DNA of 64,000 nt from Calonectria ilicicola (GCA_020809705.1 CP085827.1:5332001-5396000); one strand, 5' to 3'; positions 1 through 12,200 are shown, counted from the stretch's first letter. Numbers and translations: made by a program. The notes: a model not told the origin generated them from the sequence alone.

Positions 1-2
1 AC

Positions 3-1208
3 ACCCAGAACAACGAGATTCAGGCGGCCGGTACCTTTCAGCCCAAGGGAACCTATTATGAACTGCGCTTGACCTCCATGAACGACTTTAGTCGCCAGGT
101 CGTCAAGTCCGACTCCGCGACTGTTAAATTTATTGAACTGGATCTCGAGGTCCCGGCTGGTCGCGGCCAGCTGACAAATGTCGAAGGTCTCCTCACAACT
201 GTCGTTGAGGATCTTGAGCTTGGGCAAGAGGCGCGCAAGGAACAAGCCCCTGAGGTGTTCGTCAAGGTCGGCGAAGTCATTGCCAAGGCTCGCGCCATGC
301 TTCTTGGTGACTCTTTCCCATTCCGCGTCTTTATTGATGACCCCGCTGGTAACTCTTTTATCGCTCCTGATCTCAAGGATGGTGTGGGCAAGTGGGAGAA
401 GCACGAATATGTTCGAACTCCTGAGCAAAACGCAGCCCTCGGTCTCTCAGGCAATGATCCCAACGCCGGTTCTGAGATCAAGAACCCCGGTTTGACTGAG
501 GACGGTGAAATCATTCCCAACGAGGTTTACACTTTCCCCGCAACCTGCCCCGGATGCATGCACGCTTGCAATACCAACATGAAGATGGTTGATATTCCTC
601 ACTTCAAACAAGTGGTGCTTATGTCCACTGTTTGTGACGACTGTGGCTATCGGTCCAACGATGTCAAGACTGGTGGTGAAATTCCTGACTTGGGTGAAAA
701 GATCACACTTGATGTCAAGACCGATGTCGATCTGGCTCGTGATATTCTTAAGAGCGAGACTTGCAAACTCGAGTCCCCAGAACTCAGACTCGAGGTTCAG
801 CCTGGAACCCTTGGTGGTCGCTTCACAACCGTTGAAGGTCTCCTAACTCAGGTTCGCGACGACCTCCATAATCAGATTTTCCAGGACCACGGCTCTGGTC
901 ATGGCGGTGACTCCCTTGCCGCTGACGACAGGGCCCAATGGGATGATTTCTTCAAGGGATTGGATAGCGCCATCGCCGGTGACACCCCCTTTACTATTAT
1001 CCTAACCGACCCCTTCGCAAGCAGTTATGTCCAGACTCTAGTTGACCCACCCGCTGTTGATCCTAGCATCAAGAGGGAGAAGTATACTCGAACAGAGGAG
1101 GAAGAGGAAGAGTTGGGTTTGAAGGACATGAAGGTTGAGGGTTATGAGGAAGATGCAAAGAAAGAGGCCCAGGAGGCCACTGAGACGGCCGCCGAGGGAG
1201 AGAGTTAG
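3..1208 (+). CDS. zpr1: Zinc-finger protein ZPR1, 3' part
   Basis: Reading frame 3 is open from the first bases of the window, so the gene is cut at its 5' end; the first in-frame ATG (position 69) is internal, because family-like sequence precedes it. ZPR1 is a conserved eukaryotic protein that binds translation elongation factor eEF1A and shuttles to the nucleus on growth signals. The product ends in GES at the TAG. It shows the end of the first ZPR1 half (an NNEIQ stretch and a GRGQ-x-TNVEGLL segment), then the second C4 zinc finger (CPGC...CDDCG near 546-650) and its paired beta-sandwich half with a matching GGRFTTVEGLL segment. This repeat of zinc finger plus domain is the family hallmark. 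The tail is acidic and Glu-rich. No intron is seen in this part. Family call is firm; the N-terminus is outside the window. Confidence 0.95.
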   Translation, partial: TQNNEIQAAGTFQPKGTYYELRLTSMNDFSRQVVKSDSATVKFIELDLEVPAGRGQLTNVEGLLTTVVEDLELGQEARKEQAPEVFVKVGEVIAKARAMLLGDSFPFRVFIDDPAGNSFIAPDLKDGVGKWEKHEYVRTPEQNAALGLSGNDPNAGSEIKNPGLTEDGEIIPNEVYTFPATCPGCMHACNTNMKMVDIPHFKQVVLMSTVCDDCGYRSNDVKTGGEIPDLGEKITLDVKTDVDLARDILKSETCKLESPELRLEVQPGTLGGRFTTVEGLLTQVRDDLHNQIFQDHGSGHGGDSLAADDRAQWDDFFKGLDSAIAGDTPFTIILTDPFASSYVQTLVDPPAVDPSIKREKYTRTEEEEEELGLKDMKVEGYEEDAKKEAQEATETAAEGES

Positions 1209-2731
1209 CGGCTTTTGATATCAAGCTAAGAAGGAAAAAAAAACAGGGAAAAGAATAAAATTTTAGAAGCGGTAACGAATAAAAAAGCATGAAGTTCATA
1301 TATATTGTTTTGAAGAATACAAGAAACTCATTGAATGGGTGGCTCATGATGAAAAGAATAATCAAACATTTTACGGCGAAACGAGATTATTGTGAGAGAT
1401 GGGATTTTAGTTCTACAGTTCCATTTTGCTTCCCATGTATTGATGTCGATAGTGACTTGTTGGGTTTAATATGTGGTCGCCTTGCAGTAATTTGTTTAGA
1501 GCGTGTTGAAGATGTTATCCTCTCCACAATGATCAATGGACCATGCGTTGTGATATATGTGGGACGTTTCGACCTTTTTTCTTCTTCTTTTTATTTTTAT
1601 TTTTAAATTCATAGTTAATCTGTGCCGGTTGATGCGACATAGTTTTGGTATATGCTCTCGTCGGAGATGCGTGATGAATTTACTATTGGAGTTGTCCCTC
1701 TGGTTTCAACTACCCTAAACCAAATGGATTCTTACAAATGCTGTCTTACCATCATAATGTGTGCTCAAGGGTGGCTGGCTAACCGAGGTAGGAATTTACC
1801 GTTTTTTTTTTCCTTTTCCATTTTTTTGCTTTTGGTCATTGCTTCTAGTATGTGCATGGAAAGTCTCGGTGTCATCGGCTGCCAAATCTCGATCCCTTTC
1901 CGCATAGTTTAGCCGTCCAGAAATGTCTCGGCCATACTGGTGACAGTTGCCGTCAGTCATTTCACCGACGATCATCATCTCCGCCACGCAAACTGTACTT
2001 TTCTAGACGCTAATCTTTTACGAATATTCATGTGACGGAGATCCCCGGTCCTGGATAGGCTGGGCGGTGTTGCGACCCCGGCCGGTCGATGTCATTGTGA
2101 CACATGGCGCCTGGGCTAATTGGCGAGCGTTGACAATCCCTGCAGACCGCGGGACACAGGTTCCCTCGGTGCGTGCATTCACTGATACACCATGATCTGA
2201 TGATCTGATAGTAGATGTTTGTTTTCTTACCAAACGCCCGATTATACGGAGGTCGGGGCCCTCAAAAGAGCCGTCTGGGATGCATCTACTGTGAAACCAC
2301 ATAGATTCACAAATCGGCCCTTCGGACCCTTACCAGTCAGTTCCTGAATCGTTGAACTCAACGATTCACATGACTAAAATGAGAAATTGAGAAATGTTCG
2401 GTGAGGGAGCATGGGTTACTGGAGCCGGCCTGAGAATAGTCAAACTATAGCTGGGCCACTGACGGAAACGAGGAGCGATAACGTCATCGATGCTTTGGCT
2501 CTCAAAAATCCGAGGAACTATATACTAGCTGCGTGTTCACTTTGGAACGCTAAGTCTGTATGTGGGTTGGAGAATTTTTTGAAGTGAGACACGTTCTGGA
2601 ATTGACGAGATATAGGAGAAATAGCATGGATTCACTAGTTGGAACATTGAGATGAAGAAAAAAAACGGTCGTCCAAAAGATGTCACTCAACACCAGAATG
2701 ATGGAGAAGTGAATCAAAAAGAAAAGTTTTA
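1209..2731. other. Intergenic, ZPR1 3' side to tRNA-Leu
   Basis: No coding sequence that I can support. The first 100 bases are A-rich and probably hold the ZPR1 3' UTR. Short open frames here have no matching splice signals or recognisable content. Confidence 0.6.
2716..2725 (-). terminator. RNA polymerase III terminator of tRNA-Leu
   Basis: On the minus strand, runs of four and five T residues begin within about 10 bases after the tRNA 3' end, the usual pol III stop signal. Confidence 0.6.
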
Positions 2732-2834
2732 TGGTGACTGCAGGGTTCGAACCTGCGCGGTTTCCCACTGCGGATTGTTATTGGTTCAGAACCTAAACCT
2801 AAACACAGCGCCTTAACCACTCGGCCAAATCACC
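2732..2834 (-). tRNA. tRNA-Leu(UAG) with a 24-nt intron
   Basis: On the minus strand the acceptor stem GGTGATT pairs with AGTCACC. The D-arm (GCC...GGC), a five-pair anticodon stem (CTGTG with CGCAG), a variable arm (GGGAAACC) and a T-arm GCAGG-TTCGAAC-CCTGC follow in order. The anticodon loop reads TT-TAG-G, so the anticodon (plus-strand 2799-2801) is UAG, decoding CUA leucine. The discriminator base at 2732 is A, as expected for eukaryotic tRNA-Leu and unlike the G of tRNA-Ser, which shares the long variable arm. A 24-nt intron (2774-2797) sits at the canonical place, one base 3' of the anticodon. The internal B box TTCGAAC is intact. Confidence 0.93.
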
Positions 2835-3068
2835 TTAATTGTTGAAAATTTCTGATGGGAATGGAGCAGAAGTAGCCAGTCATGCAGAATCCACAATCCT
2901 TGGTGGGGCAAGCAAGGCTTCGTAGCCTCGCATCAGATTTCCTAGCAACAATGACTGTTTTTACACACTACGGATTGATCACGAATCGATACGGCATGCC
3001 TCCCTGAGCTTCGAAAACAACAGGGCCACTCTTAAGGCGTCATATTTTGTACCGAAAATATACCAACC

Positions 3069-4445
3069 ATGGCTTTTGACGACGACGACAATCCAAACGT
3101 GGCAGGGCCATCGAACAACAAAAACGGTGCGGCCGCAACCGAGGAGGCTGAGGAAGATGGCGCAGACTACAAGCTATTCCTGTCCATGTTCGACAAGGCT
3201 GGTGTCTCAAGCAAGGCCATTCGAAAGGGAGAAAAAGACTTTGAGTCGCATGGCACCCGTGCGCAGGACAATCTCCTCGAGGCCAGCCGCAACGTCTTGG
3301 ACAATGTCCTGGGCTACACGAGGATACATCGGGAGGAAACCTGGGTGCGGGGTTGGTATTTCCCTGACTGGTGGGAGGACTCTGAACAGGATGGAGAGCA
3401 AGACGGCATGTGGCTACGAGACCGGGTCGTTGGAATGGAGCACGAGAGAGGAAATTGGCACAAGGATATCGGTCGAGCGATATCAGTCAAGGTTGATCGA
3501 GCTGGCGCGGGACGGCTCTGGTTGCTGCCGGAGGAAGCCATCTACCTAGTCGAGCGCGGGACGGTCGACTTGTGGTGGCCTAACGGGGGAGTTGAGGATC
3601 TACTTCCCAAGCCAGATCCATCAAGCGAAAAGGTAAACTTGGGACCGGACGATTATGATGCAGGACTACCTCTTAGTCTCGAAGCAGCCTATTCGCTTCT
3701 CATCGGCTACGATGGCGAGAGGGGCAAAATCTCACTCCCAAAGTATCAAGTCTATGCGCACTTGAAGAGGTCAGGCTTCAACGTCCTGCGGGCTCCGACA
3801 CCCCAATCAACATCATCACCACCCCCCACCAAGACACTGTGGGAGTGGCTATTCTCCTTCGTCAGCGGGGACGCGCGGCCAAGGCAGCAGCCTTTTGGGC
3901 CCCTCGTGCAACCGGGACTGTATCGTGCCTACCGACCCATCTACGATCAGCTCGCTGTTCTCCCGCGGCACAAGCCGCTGCCTTTACTATCGGAAGTGCG
4001 AGCTCCCGATGACCCTTTCAAGGTCTTTTACCACGTGTGGAAGTCGGGTGGTAGCTCATTCTCCAAAAGCAACCCCCCGCCACCCGACTTTCGCATTGCC
4101 GTTGTTGACGCAAATGAGTCATGTGTGCCGTCACTGGAGCAAATAGAAGTCTTACTGGAGTCGACACCCTACGACCCGCCCAGTGAGGCGTTGAAAGGGC
4201 CAGGCCGCATGTACCAGCGCCTCAAACATGGCCACCGCAATGTGCTCGTGGCAGTGGTTGACCACGGATTGGTCAACTTTATGAGGTTTGGGGAAGGTGC
4301 TTTTGGCGAGGAACTCCTGTTTGAGAGGTTCGACAACAGAGGTGGAGCTCGGGGAGGCAAGAAAACTAGTCGCGGAGGCGGACGAGGGCGAGGACGGGGC
4401 CGCGGGCGAGGTGGACGAGGCGGAGGGAGAGGGCGAGGTGCATAA
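3069..4445 (+). CDS. sen54: tRNA-splicing endonuclease subunit Sen54
   Basis: A single-exon frame of 458 residues. Sen54 is a structural subunit of the nuclear tRNA-splicing endonuclease (with Sen2, Sen34 and Sen15) that cuts introns out of pre-tRNAs. The N-terminal domain is clear: an acidic leader, then a GEKDFESHGT motif near residues 55-64, a region ending in YTRIH, the RGWYFPDWW stretch near 105 and the EEAIYLVERG helix near 155-165. The C-terminal part holds the second conserved block (FKVFYHVWKSG near 320). The last 35 residues are an RGG/RG-rich tail that I do not expect in this family; it could bind RNA or be methylated. The ATG is preceded by AACC, a reasonable fungal start context. 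An intron-bearing tRNA gene lies 234 bp upstream on the other strand. Confidence 0.93.
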   Translation: MAFDDDDNPNVAGPSNNKNGAAATEEAEEDGADYKLFLSMFDKAGVSSKAIRKGEKDFESHGTRAQDNLLEASRNVLDNVLGYTRIHREETWVRGWYFPDWWEDSEQDGEQDGMWLRDRVVGMEHERGNWHKDIGRAISVKVDRAGAGRLWLLPEEAIYLVERGTVDLWWPNGGVEDLLPKPDPSSEKVNLGPDDYDAGLPLSLEAAYSLLIGYDGERGKISLPKYQVYAHLKRSGFNVLRAPTPQSTSSPPPTKTLWEWLFSFVSGDARPRQQPFGPLVQPGLYRAYRPIYDQLAVLPRHKPLPLLSEVRAPDDPFKVFYHVWKSGGSSFSKSNPPPPDFRIAVVDANESCVPSLEQIEVLLESTPYDPPSEALKGPGRMYQRLKHGHRNVLVAVVDHGLVNFMRFGEGAFGEELLFERFDNRGGARGGKKTSRGGGRGRGRGRGRGGRGGGRGRGA

Positions 4446-7400
4446 TGCTGTATCAAATAGAACATAAGACGACCAAAAGCTATGATATGATTTACGATGA
4501 TTTACGAATGGAGTTGTGCAGTTCCAGGTGAGATTACGTGTCCGAGTTACAAGATGTATGCTGATCCTTCAACAAACGATAGCCAACAGGCGGATGCACC
4601 TCTTGTTTCGCGACATGCCGTCGGCTCCTGAATTAGAAGCGTTTCAATTGCCCAGGGCTACCCGAGTTTCGAGCCCGGATACCCAACATGTTTTTTTCTT
4701 GCTTCATTGCAGGGCTTCGACCCATGCTAACCAGGTTATCGTGCTGCTGCACCCGCCCGTCGGGTAAGGACAGCTGGCGCGTAACCAAGTACCTATGCGA
4801 AACCACGAAGAAGAAGAGAATTCATCTCAGAGTTACAAGCCGCACGCAAACTTTTTTTTTGCTTCTTCTACGGCTCGGTTGCCCGCCTTAGAGACAAGAC
4901 CCGCCTCTGGCACCAGCATACAGTGCCTAGGCAAGCTACAGATGAGAACCGCCCCGGGCCAGTTGCGACTAGGTGCGACCGGGAAAACGTTTCACAAGTC
5001 TCTGCATTGGTTTGCTGGTCATTTCTCAGGTGTCAGATTTGGTGACACAAGCGCTGTAAAAGGGCGAGACATGGTGAAAACTCGGCGCGTTTCTGGCGGG
5101 CCAAGTCTCTTTTGCCCGGTAACACACGGTCTGCATATTGCTGCTGCTGGTAGGGATTTTTTTTTTCGTCCTCGTCGTCGTTCCCACAGCGCGCTCCCTT
5201 GGCACCCTACTCATCTTTTGTAATTTATTTTCCCCTTCGGCGACCAGCAGAACCGCGGCTAAGTACATTAGGCGATAGGTTTGGGCAGAGCTTGGACTTT
5301 GTTGAGGGAATTAATTTGATGCAGTCGGGGGCGCCTCGTTGCACAAGCTTGAGAGACAGCAACTAGACGATGCAACGGAAATCAATGCAGGTTGACAGAA
5401 GTGATCGCGGCATTGCATTAGCATTGGGCACAAGCTGGCGGCTTGTCTCAACAGTGACGGTAATGGCGGCCAACAACTGGACGATACGACGCAGGCTCGG
5501 CGAGCGGCACGCTGACCCGACTGGTCATTGTTCAACTACCTTATCACAGTGTCAACAGAGACGAGCTGAAAGGGTTGTTGCCGTTTTGGTCGGTCGTAAA
5601 CTAAGCTTGCAGGGGGTGGGTTAGATGGTTCCCATTTGCACCAAGAACCGTGAGTAGCTCAGCGACTTGGGCCCCAGTCAAGCAAGATGAGCTACGGACG
5701 AGCGAGCAGGTAGCCAACCAACCAACCAACCAGCACGGGGGAAGAGCCACAAGGAGGAGCGCGCCTCAGGCCAGCAACCAACAGGGCGATGGAGTGTAAT
5801 TATTCGCGACCTGCGACTCCGTACCAGATACAAAACTATTTGGGCTGGCGGGTGGGGGGCCGGATCCCAAGGTCTCCAGGAAGAGGATGGGCCGATACGG
5901 GACCCGCAGAACCGCGACTTGTTGGCGAAACTGGAAACTCGACATCTGATCCTGAGACCTAGCGCGACGGTGCTTGATCTCGGGGACGAGTCATGGCTCA
6001 CATGCCTTGCCTTTTTGCCTTGCACTTTTGGTGTTGGGCTTGGATGCCTTTGGGGTTCCTTTTTTATTTTGCACGTGGGTGATTTTTTTTTGTTTTGTTT
6101 GTTGATTGTGGTTAGTCATGGTAATACGGTATAAGGGCTTTTGGTTTCCCTTGCTTGCGTGAGACTGCAAGATTGCGGGGAGAAATGCGATGCGATATGC
6201 GAGATGCGAGTAGACGTAAACTGACTGGCACTGTGTAAATTAACGATCCATGATGCAAGCAGCATCGATTTACAGAGTGCCGTTTGAGTTTGGCTGGGTC
6301 GGGACTTTGCGCAGCTCAGTGCCGCCAGACAGCCAGGATTACACTGTGCGTAAGCACTTGCATCCCCAAGACTGGTGGAATACGGACAGTCAGAAACCAA
6401 CTGGGCAAATCACCCAATTTCTCACTGAAAGGCGGCGCACACGAGGGGGACAAAAAGTAGAAACGTGGAGCCATAATTTTTTTTTCCGCCTTCACGAGCC
6501 GTGTGCCCCCTAGCCACCGGCCATCAACAACTCGTACCCCCACGGGCTCTGCTCGCAATCACATTTTATTCACAGTTTCTTCACGAGTTCCCAAAGCCTG
6601 TTGACAAACAACCGACCGGCGGTTGCCAGTCCCGGCACTTCGTTCCTAGATCCCTTTTGAGGGCTGTGCATGGTTAGGGGGGGGGGTTTAGTTGTCAAGA
6701 GACGTGTCAATTCAAGAGCATTGACGAGGGTCAAGGATAACCCTCCATTACAAACCAAAGATAGATTTTTTTTCTTCTTTTCCTTGTTTGCGTTGCTCTG
6801 CTTCTACACGAGCACTACGTTTCGCTTTCTTGACCTTTCTGGGATAGGCGAATCCATGGCATGTTAGATGCAGACAGTAGCGAGCGGGCGCGTGCGAGAA
6901 TTGCTTCTCGTGGAAAAAAGATTTTTTCTTAACCGTGTCCCGACAATGTAAATGATGGGCGTGGATACGGGAGGCCGGTGGGGGTATGCCTAGTAACCGG
7001 ATGTTTTGGAAGTGTTGCGAGAGATTGCCATTACATTGGCCGCGCCTCTTTTCTGGGGCTGACCGGATGATGTTAATGATTGGCGTCACAAAGGGCGACC
7101 ATGTCATCATCATGTATTAATCGGCACATGGCTGGACTATGCTGCATTTGATACCTGATAATTGAGTCCTGGTTGCTTCAACCCATGAGCTTGTGGTTCA
7201 GCGTCGCACGAGGGGCTGGAATGGCGTCCGGATGCCTGCCATCAGGTTGCTGAATGGACAATTCACCAACCTAGAGGACACCTCGAGGGCGATTTGGTTT
7301 GCGGGGACCATCCAAAGGACGGTGGGCGCGTCCTATGGCAGCCAAGTCGTGTCATCGCTGTCGCTCGCAACCCAGCTGGAGCTTGGCGCACGCACGTAAT

Positions 7401-9257
7401 TCGTAATAAAGCACTAGGGGGGGTGTTGGGTTGGCCACTCAGTTCAGCCAGCGCGCCTAGTAGGAGCTGGGAACCTGTACAGTATCCGATCCGGTTGTTG
7501 ATCCTGCTGCGAGGCCCAGCCAGCTTTTGCTGCAAGAGGGGCTGCCAAAAAAAAAAAATGGCGGTGACAAGAAGCCGACCAGTGACAATTGCCGACAAAT
7601 GCGTCCCGTGTTTCCATGGCTCGCATTTGCCTCTCAAAGGCAATTGTCGACAGAGAGACACAAAAGTCAAAGTTTCGGGGGACATTAAATGGACGGCTTT
7701 TAGAGTTGAGTCGACCCATTGCGTGTGTCGCCGACACCTTATCTCAAGCAACCATGACAGGGGGGCGAGTGGGTTGGTGAGCGCCTCGCAATGTTCCGTG
7801 CGCGTCGTGTTTCGGTTGTTAGAGTGACTGGTTTAGCAGGCTGTTTGTCAGATTGTGCCTCGTTTAGATTGGCGATGAAGGGGAGGGGAGGCCCAAAATG
7901 CGGCCCAGAAACCGCCCGGGATGGGCAGGAAACTCGGATGCGTGCGATATGTCAGTGATGCAGCTATGGATGAATGCAGCAGCGTGCTGCTGTAGCGTCG
8001 CGCATCGTTAGTTAGGTATGACATTGTAGTGTGCGCGTGTGAGTGGTGGGCGTAACAATGAATCAGAAAATAAGAAGGAAAAAAAAAAGCGGTCCTATCA
8101 ACCACCGCCGGCCACTGAGGTACCCGGGTACAAAAAAGAGGCGGTTCTGGCAAGGTTGACTTGCTAAAGCAAACCAATTATTATTAATTATTTCGCGTTA
8201 GCATATGTACGGATACCTAGCGCAACGTACCTCTTTTGGGGGAGGGTTGAGGTAACCAATCGAGCAATCGCTGCTCTGCTGCTGGTGGGAGTCAACTGAT
8301 CAGAGGGCTTCTCCCTTGGACAACTAAAACACGTTTCTCACCTCTCATTCCCCCCTGCTCATCCATCTCACATTTCTCTTTTCCTCGCTGGCTCCGTAAT
8401 CTCTCGCGCTCACCCCCAAGACAAGCGCTTCCCACCACCGAACGAAAAAAAAAAATCCATTACCCTCTCTCTCTGTTCGCTTCGCTTGTCTCTTCGCAGC
8501 CTTCCACTTAGCAGCCTCTGTCTCCTTGCCACACTCTCACATAACACGCCCCCCCACACACGCCCCCTTTTATTATTCCGTAACCCATTTCCCTTCCCTT
8601 CCCTCTCTTGGCCGCGTCTCTTGGTTTCCTCGCTGCTCCTCTCTTCTTCCTTTTGCAACTACCTATTATCCACATCCTACATCCTTCACAACCGCAGCTA
8701 GCTCATACACCCGCGATAATCACACACCCCCCTTCACCTGAACCTGTCCTCCTTTTCGCACCCAATTTTCTTCTCCCTTTATTTTTTTTTATTTTTTATT
8801 TTTTCCCCTTCCTTTCCCTTTCCATCTCCCCGTTCCCCCAACCTAATTCTGGCCACACACCCTGCAACCAAGCCCCCTCCGATAAACCTCTTTAGCCTCT
8901 TTCCGCCCAGGGTTGCCAAGTTGGATTGGGATTGCGCTTATTGCTTTTAGCCCTGGGCCCCGGCTCTCAGATTCCAGAAATCCCTATCCTCGACCAACCA
9001 GCGTCTCCGTCTGCCTTGTCCATTCCTGTTTCCCGCGCCCAACGCCCGGGCCTTTCTGCTTCCTTCCTTTCCTTCTGCCAACTACCCTTACCTTACCTTA
9101 CACGCTGCTCGCCTCAGACGCATAACACGCCGTCCCGGGAAAAACGCGTGGAAACCAACCCATCAAAACTTCTTCAACTGTTGGCAACTGGCCTCCCCAT
9201 CATCCCCATCCCCTTCGCACATCTCTATTGCCGCGTCTTCCCTCTCTATTTCGCACC
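4446..9257. other. Long intergenic region and pyrimidine-rich leader
   Basis: About 4.8 kb with no protein-coding gene I can support; the open frames have no family-like content and no consistent splice structure. An (AACC)n microsatellite lies at 5715-5731 and A/T homopolymer runs are scattered through it. From about 8300 to 9257 the plus strand is strongly C+T-rich, typical of a fungal core promoter and 5' UTR, and leads into the gene that starts at 9258. A non-coding transcript cannot be excluded. Confidence 0.55.
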
Positions 9258-12200
9258 ATGGATAGCGTCGAGGCCGAGAAGGCCAGGGCGCCGGTTGCGC
9301 CACCTGAGCCAATATCGCCAGCGCCCTCAGCATCTGCTGCTCCCACGTCAGCCCCAGCAAAGCCGGCCTCTACAACTCCGGCTCGAACCCCCGAGTCTGC
9401 GCAGGCTCCTCCTCTCTCAACCGCGGCGTCCGCTTCTGCCGCAAAGTCGGCGACAGAGCCCGCGCAAACCACCTCGTCCTCTACTGCCGCTGCCGATTCA
9501 CTAAAGTCTTCTGTTGAGCCCAAGGTTACCGTGTCGTCCCCGGGCGCTGCTGCATCTACATCGGCCCCAGTCTCGCAAGATCGCGCACCCTCCCCTGCGC
9601 AACCCGCCGCGAGCACTGCTACCGCGCCGGAGCCATCAAAGGACTCTGCGAAACCATCTGCAGCAACCTCGTCGCCCAAGTAAGTTTGTGTTGTGTCTTC
9701 TCTACTGTCACCCATGCCCATCCATTGTCGCCTCCCCGCCCTGTTCCTCCCCCCGTTGCATTGCGTTGCGATGCCATTCGATGGTACTGCATCCTGTCGT
9801 CGCGTCCCCGTCAGTGGCGTGGCTTCTTGTGCAGGGGACTAGGTGTCTAGCTGGCATATCCCCATTTGCCAATGTCCTTCACACCGCACCTGACCTGACG
9901 GCATCTCCCCTCTGTCTCTGTCGCACTCAATGCCTAAAGGCCTTTTTTTTTGGTTTTGGAGCTGTCTCGCGTCTCCATCTGGACCAAATCGGCTCTGATT
10001 CACTGCATCCGTCAATCGACGATTCTGTCCCAAGCGTCGCCCATGTGCCAGCCGTTCATTGCAGCGGTGCTCTTCGGCTGACAACTGGCACCAATTGTCT
10101 TGTTCCGTGTCGGCCATTTCGGGCAATTCTCTCCCATACCCTTGCCCTACATCCTTCCTTCCTACCAGTTCCAGTTGATTCTTCGTCTCTTTCTACCTCA
10201 TCCCCTCTTGACGCAACCTGAGAACATCGCGAGTCATTCCCACCGCGGTCTCATCTCCAACATTCTCAACTCAAATCTTTCACCCCCTCAACCCGCCTCC
10301 ACCAAAAAAAAAGAACTGTGCCCCGAGTCGTCTGGGAAGCCCCTGCTGCCCACTGTGGCTTTGCTCATTGGAGCCTATCCATCGACAGTTGTGCAACGAG
10401 CTACAACTTCTGGGGTCGGTTCCCACACCCTTTCCTTTTAGGTTTCCAAATATCCCTTGATTTTTCATTACCTTGGGTGACTACCCCGAAAAAAACTCTG
10501 TCCTCTTGGGCGCTTTGCATTCCCGCTCCTTCCTATCACAGATGCACTTTTCTTCTTTGAGCCTTGTTTCAGCCTCCAATCTCAGCAAGCGCCCTAGTTG
10601 CGGACTCATTCCCACGCTACACATTCTCGCCTGTTTAGCCTTGTATGAGTTTCTTTGATCCGATCAAGTGATTTCGGGTAACATGATACTCTCTTCCCGC
10701 GGGCACCTGCGACCCTAAAATCGAGACATCGTTTTGTTTTACCGCCAACCTCTCCAACCCGCTCTATTTTGCGCCTTCTCCACCCGATTCATTTATGTGA
10801 GACTAACAAAGCCACTTTCAGACAGACCAACGGGCACAAGTCATCGGTTGGAGACGGTGACCCTGAAAGTGAACTTAGTGAGCCTGGCAGCAGCGTTCAC
10901 TCTCCATCTGGTGTCGAGTTCGACGAGATTGTTGTTGGCAACCGCAACGGTGATCGAAAGTCGTCACCACGCCGTGCTACGTCGGAACAGGAAGACGAAG
11001 TCATGGCAGATGCTGATGATGAGCCCGTGGTTTCCCACTACCCCAAAAGGAAGCGAACCTCGCTCTTTAATGATTTGAGCGAGAGCAAGATGGAGATTCC
11101 AAAGAGCGTAACCGATGATAAGTCGCCTCCTCCTGACAGCAAGGGCAAGCCTGCTCGCAACAGCTTGAGTGGTGTCAAGGGTGTTGTCCTCGGTTATTGG
11201 CGAGACTCGCCTGCGCCGGATGAGCTGTCCAAGCACGCTGTCATCGGATTCATTGATGTTCGAGAACGTTTACGAACTCGCATACAACCCATCAACATTC
11301 TGGGTGAATCCGTGGCCAATGAGTATCCCCTTCCTCCAGGACCCGGCGGAAGCTGGGTCACCTTTGAGCGTGTTGTCTTCTCAAAGCACCTGGTTGGCTT
11401 AGACCACTTCCAAGTTAAAGAATACGTCAGGATTCGATCCGATCAGTCCGAGGATACTGATGATGAACGCACTGCCGCCGAGAGGGCCGCTGTTAAGGAG
11501 GCGATTCGCCGTGTTAAGTTGAATCCCGCCAACGAAAACGCCCAGAACCCTCCTCTGATTGCTTATGGCCCCGACATGCCTGAATACCTTGCTACTCCCA
11601 ATCGACCTGATGCAAAGCGAAGACGGGTAAGTGGCGGCTTTGCAACAATCAACCCTGCCCCTACCAACGGTGTATCGCAGGAATCACCCGCCTCTCAGCA
11701 ACCTATGGCATCGCAGGGCATGCGACCGCCCGTTGATCCTCTCCCGGGAACGCGACCCACTCGTATCCTATTGGGATACTGGAAGGGATCCAGCGAGCCT
11801 GACCCTAAGGATCGTCATGCCGTTTACGGAATATTGGGCCAGAACGACATGTTCCGTGTCAAGTTAGTGCGAGAGACACGTGATGGGCGTTTCGTCGACG
11901 GAAACTTCCCCATAGGAGCGGGCGCTTTATGGATTCAGTACGAGGAGGTGGAGTTTGAGGATCACCTAAAGCCCCTTCAGAGGCTTGAGATTAAGGAGTA
12001 CTGCCGAGTTCGGCAGTGGCAGCTTGACCACGGCGAAATACCCGAGGAGCGAGCTTCCAATGAGACTAAGGCTGTTCAGGAAGCCCAACTCCGCGCAGGA
12101 ACTGGCTACAAGGCTATTAACCCTCTCATTGCCCCGGCTTATCCCGCCATCGCCCCCGAACCGCCTGCAGATTCAAATGATCAGTCGCCTCGACCCGGTT

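Noticed and set aside
2774..2803. TTTAGG repeats read as telomere-like sequence
   Set aside because: They are the tRNA anticodon loop and the start of its intron.
4600..4740. B-box-like TTCGAGCCC and TTCGACCC stretches that might mark tRNA genes
   Set aside because: No acceptor stem, D-arm or anticodon stem can be paired around them.
7263..7827. Overlapping open frames of 160-177 codons on both strands
   Set aside because: They contain low-complexity or random-looking protein, mirror each other on opposite strands and have no splice context.
9200..9721. Minus-strand 173-codon frame opposite exon 1 of the LGYW-module gene
   Set aside because: It is the antisense shadow of a Pro/Ala/Ser-rich exon; composition explains it.
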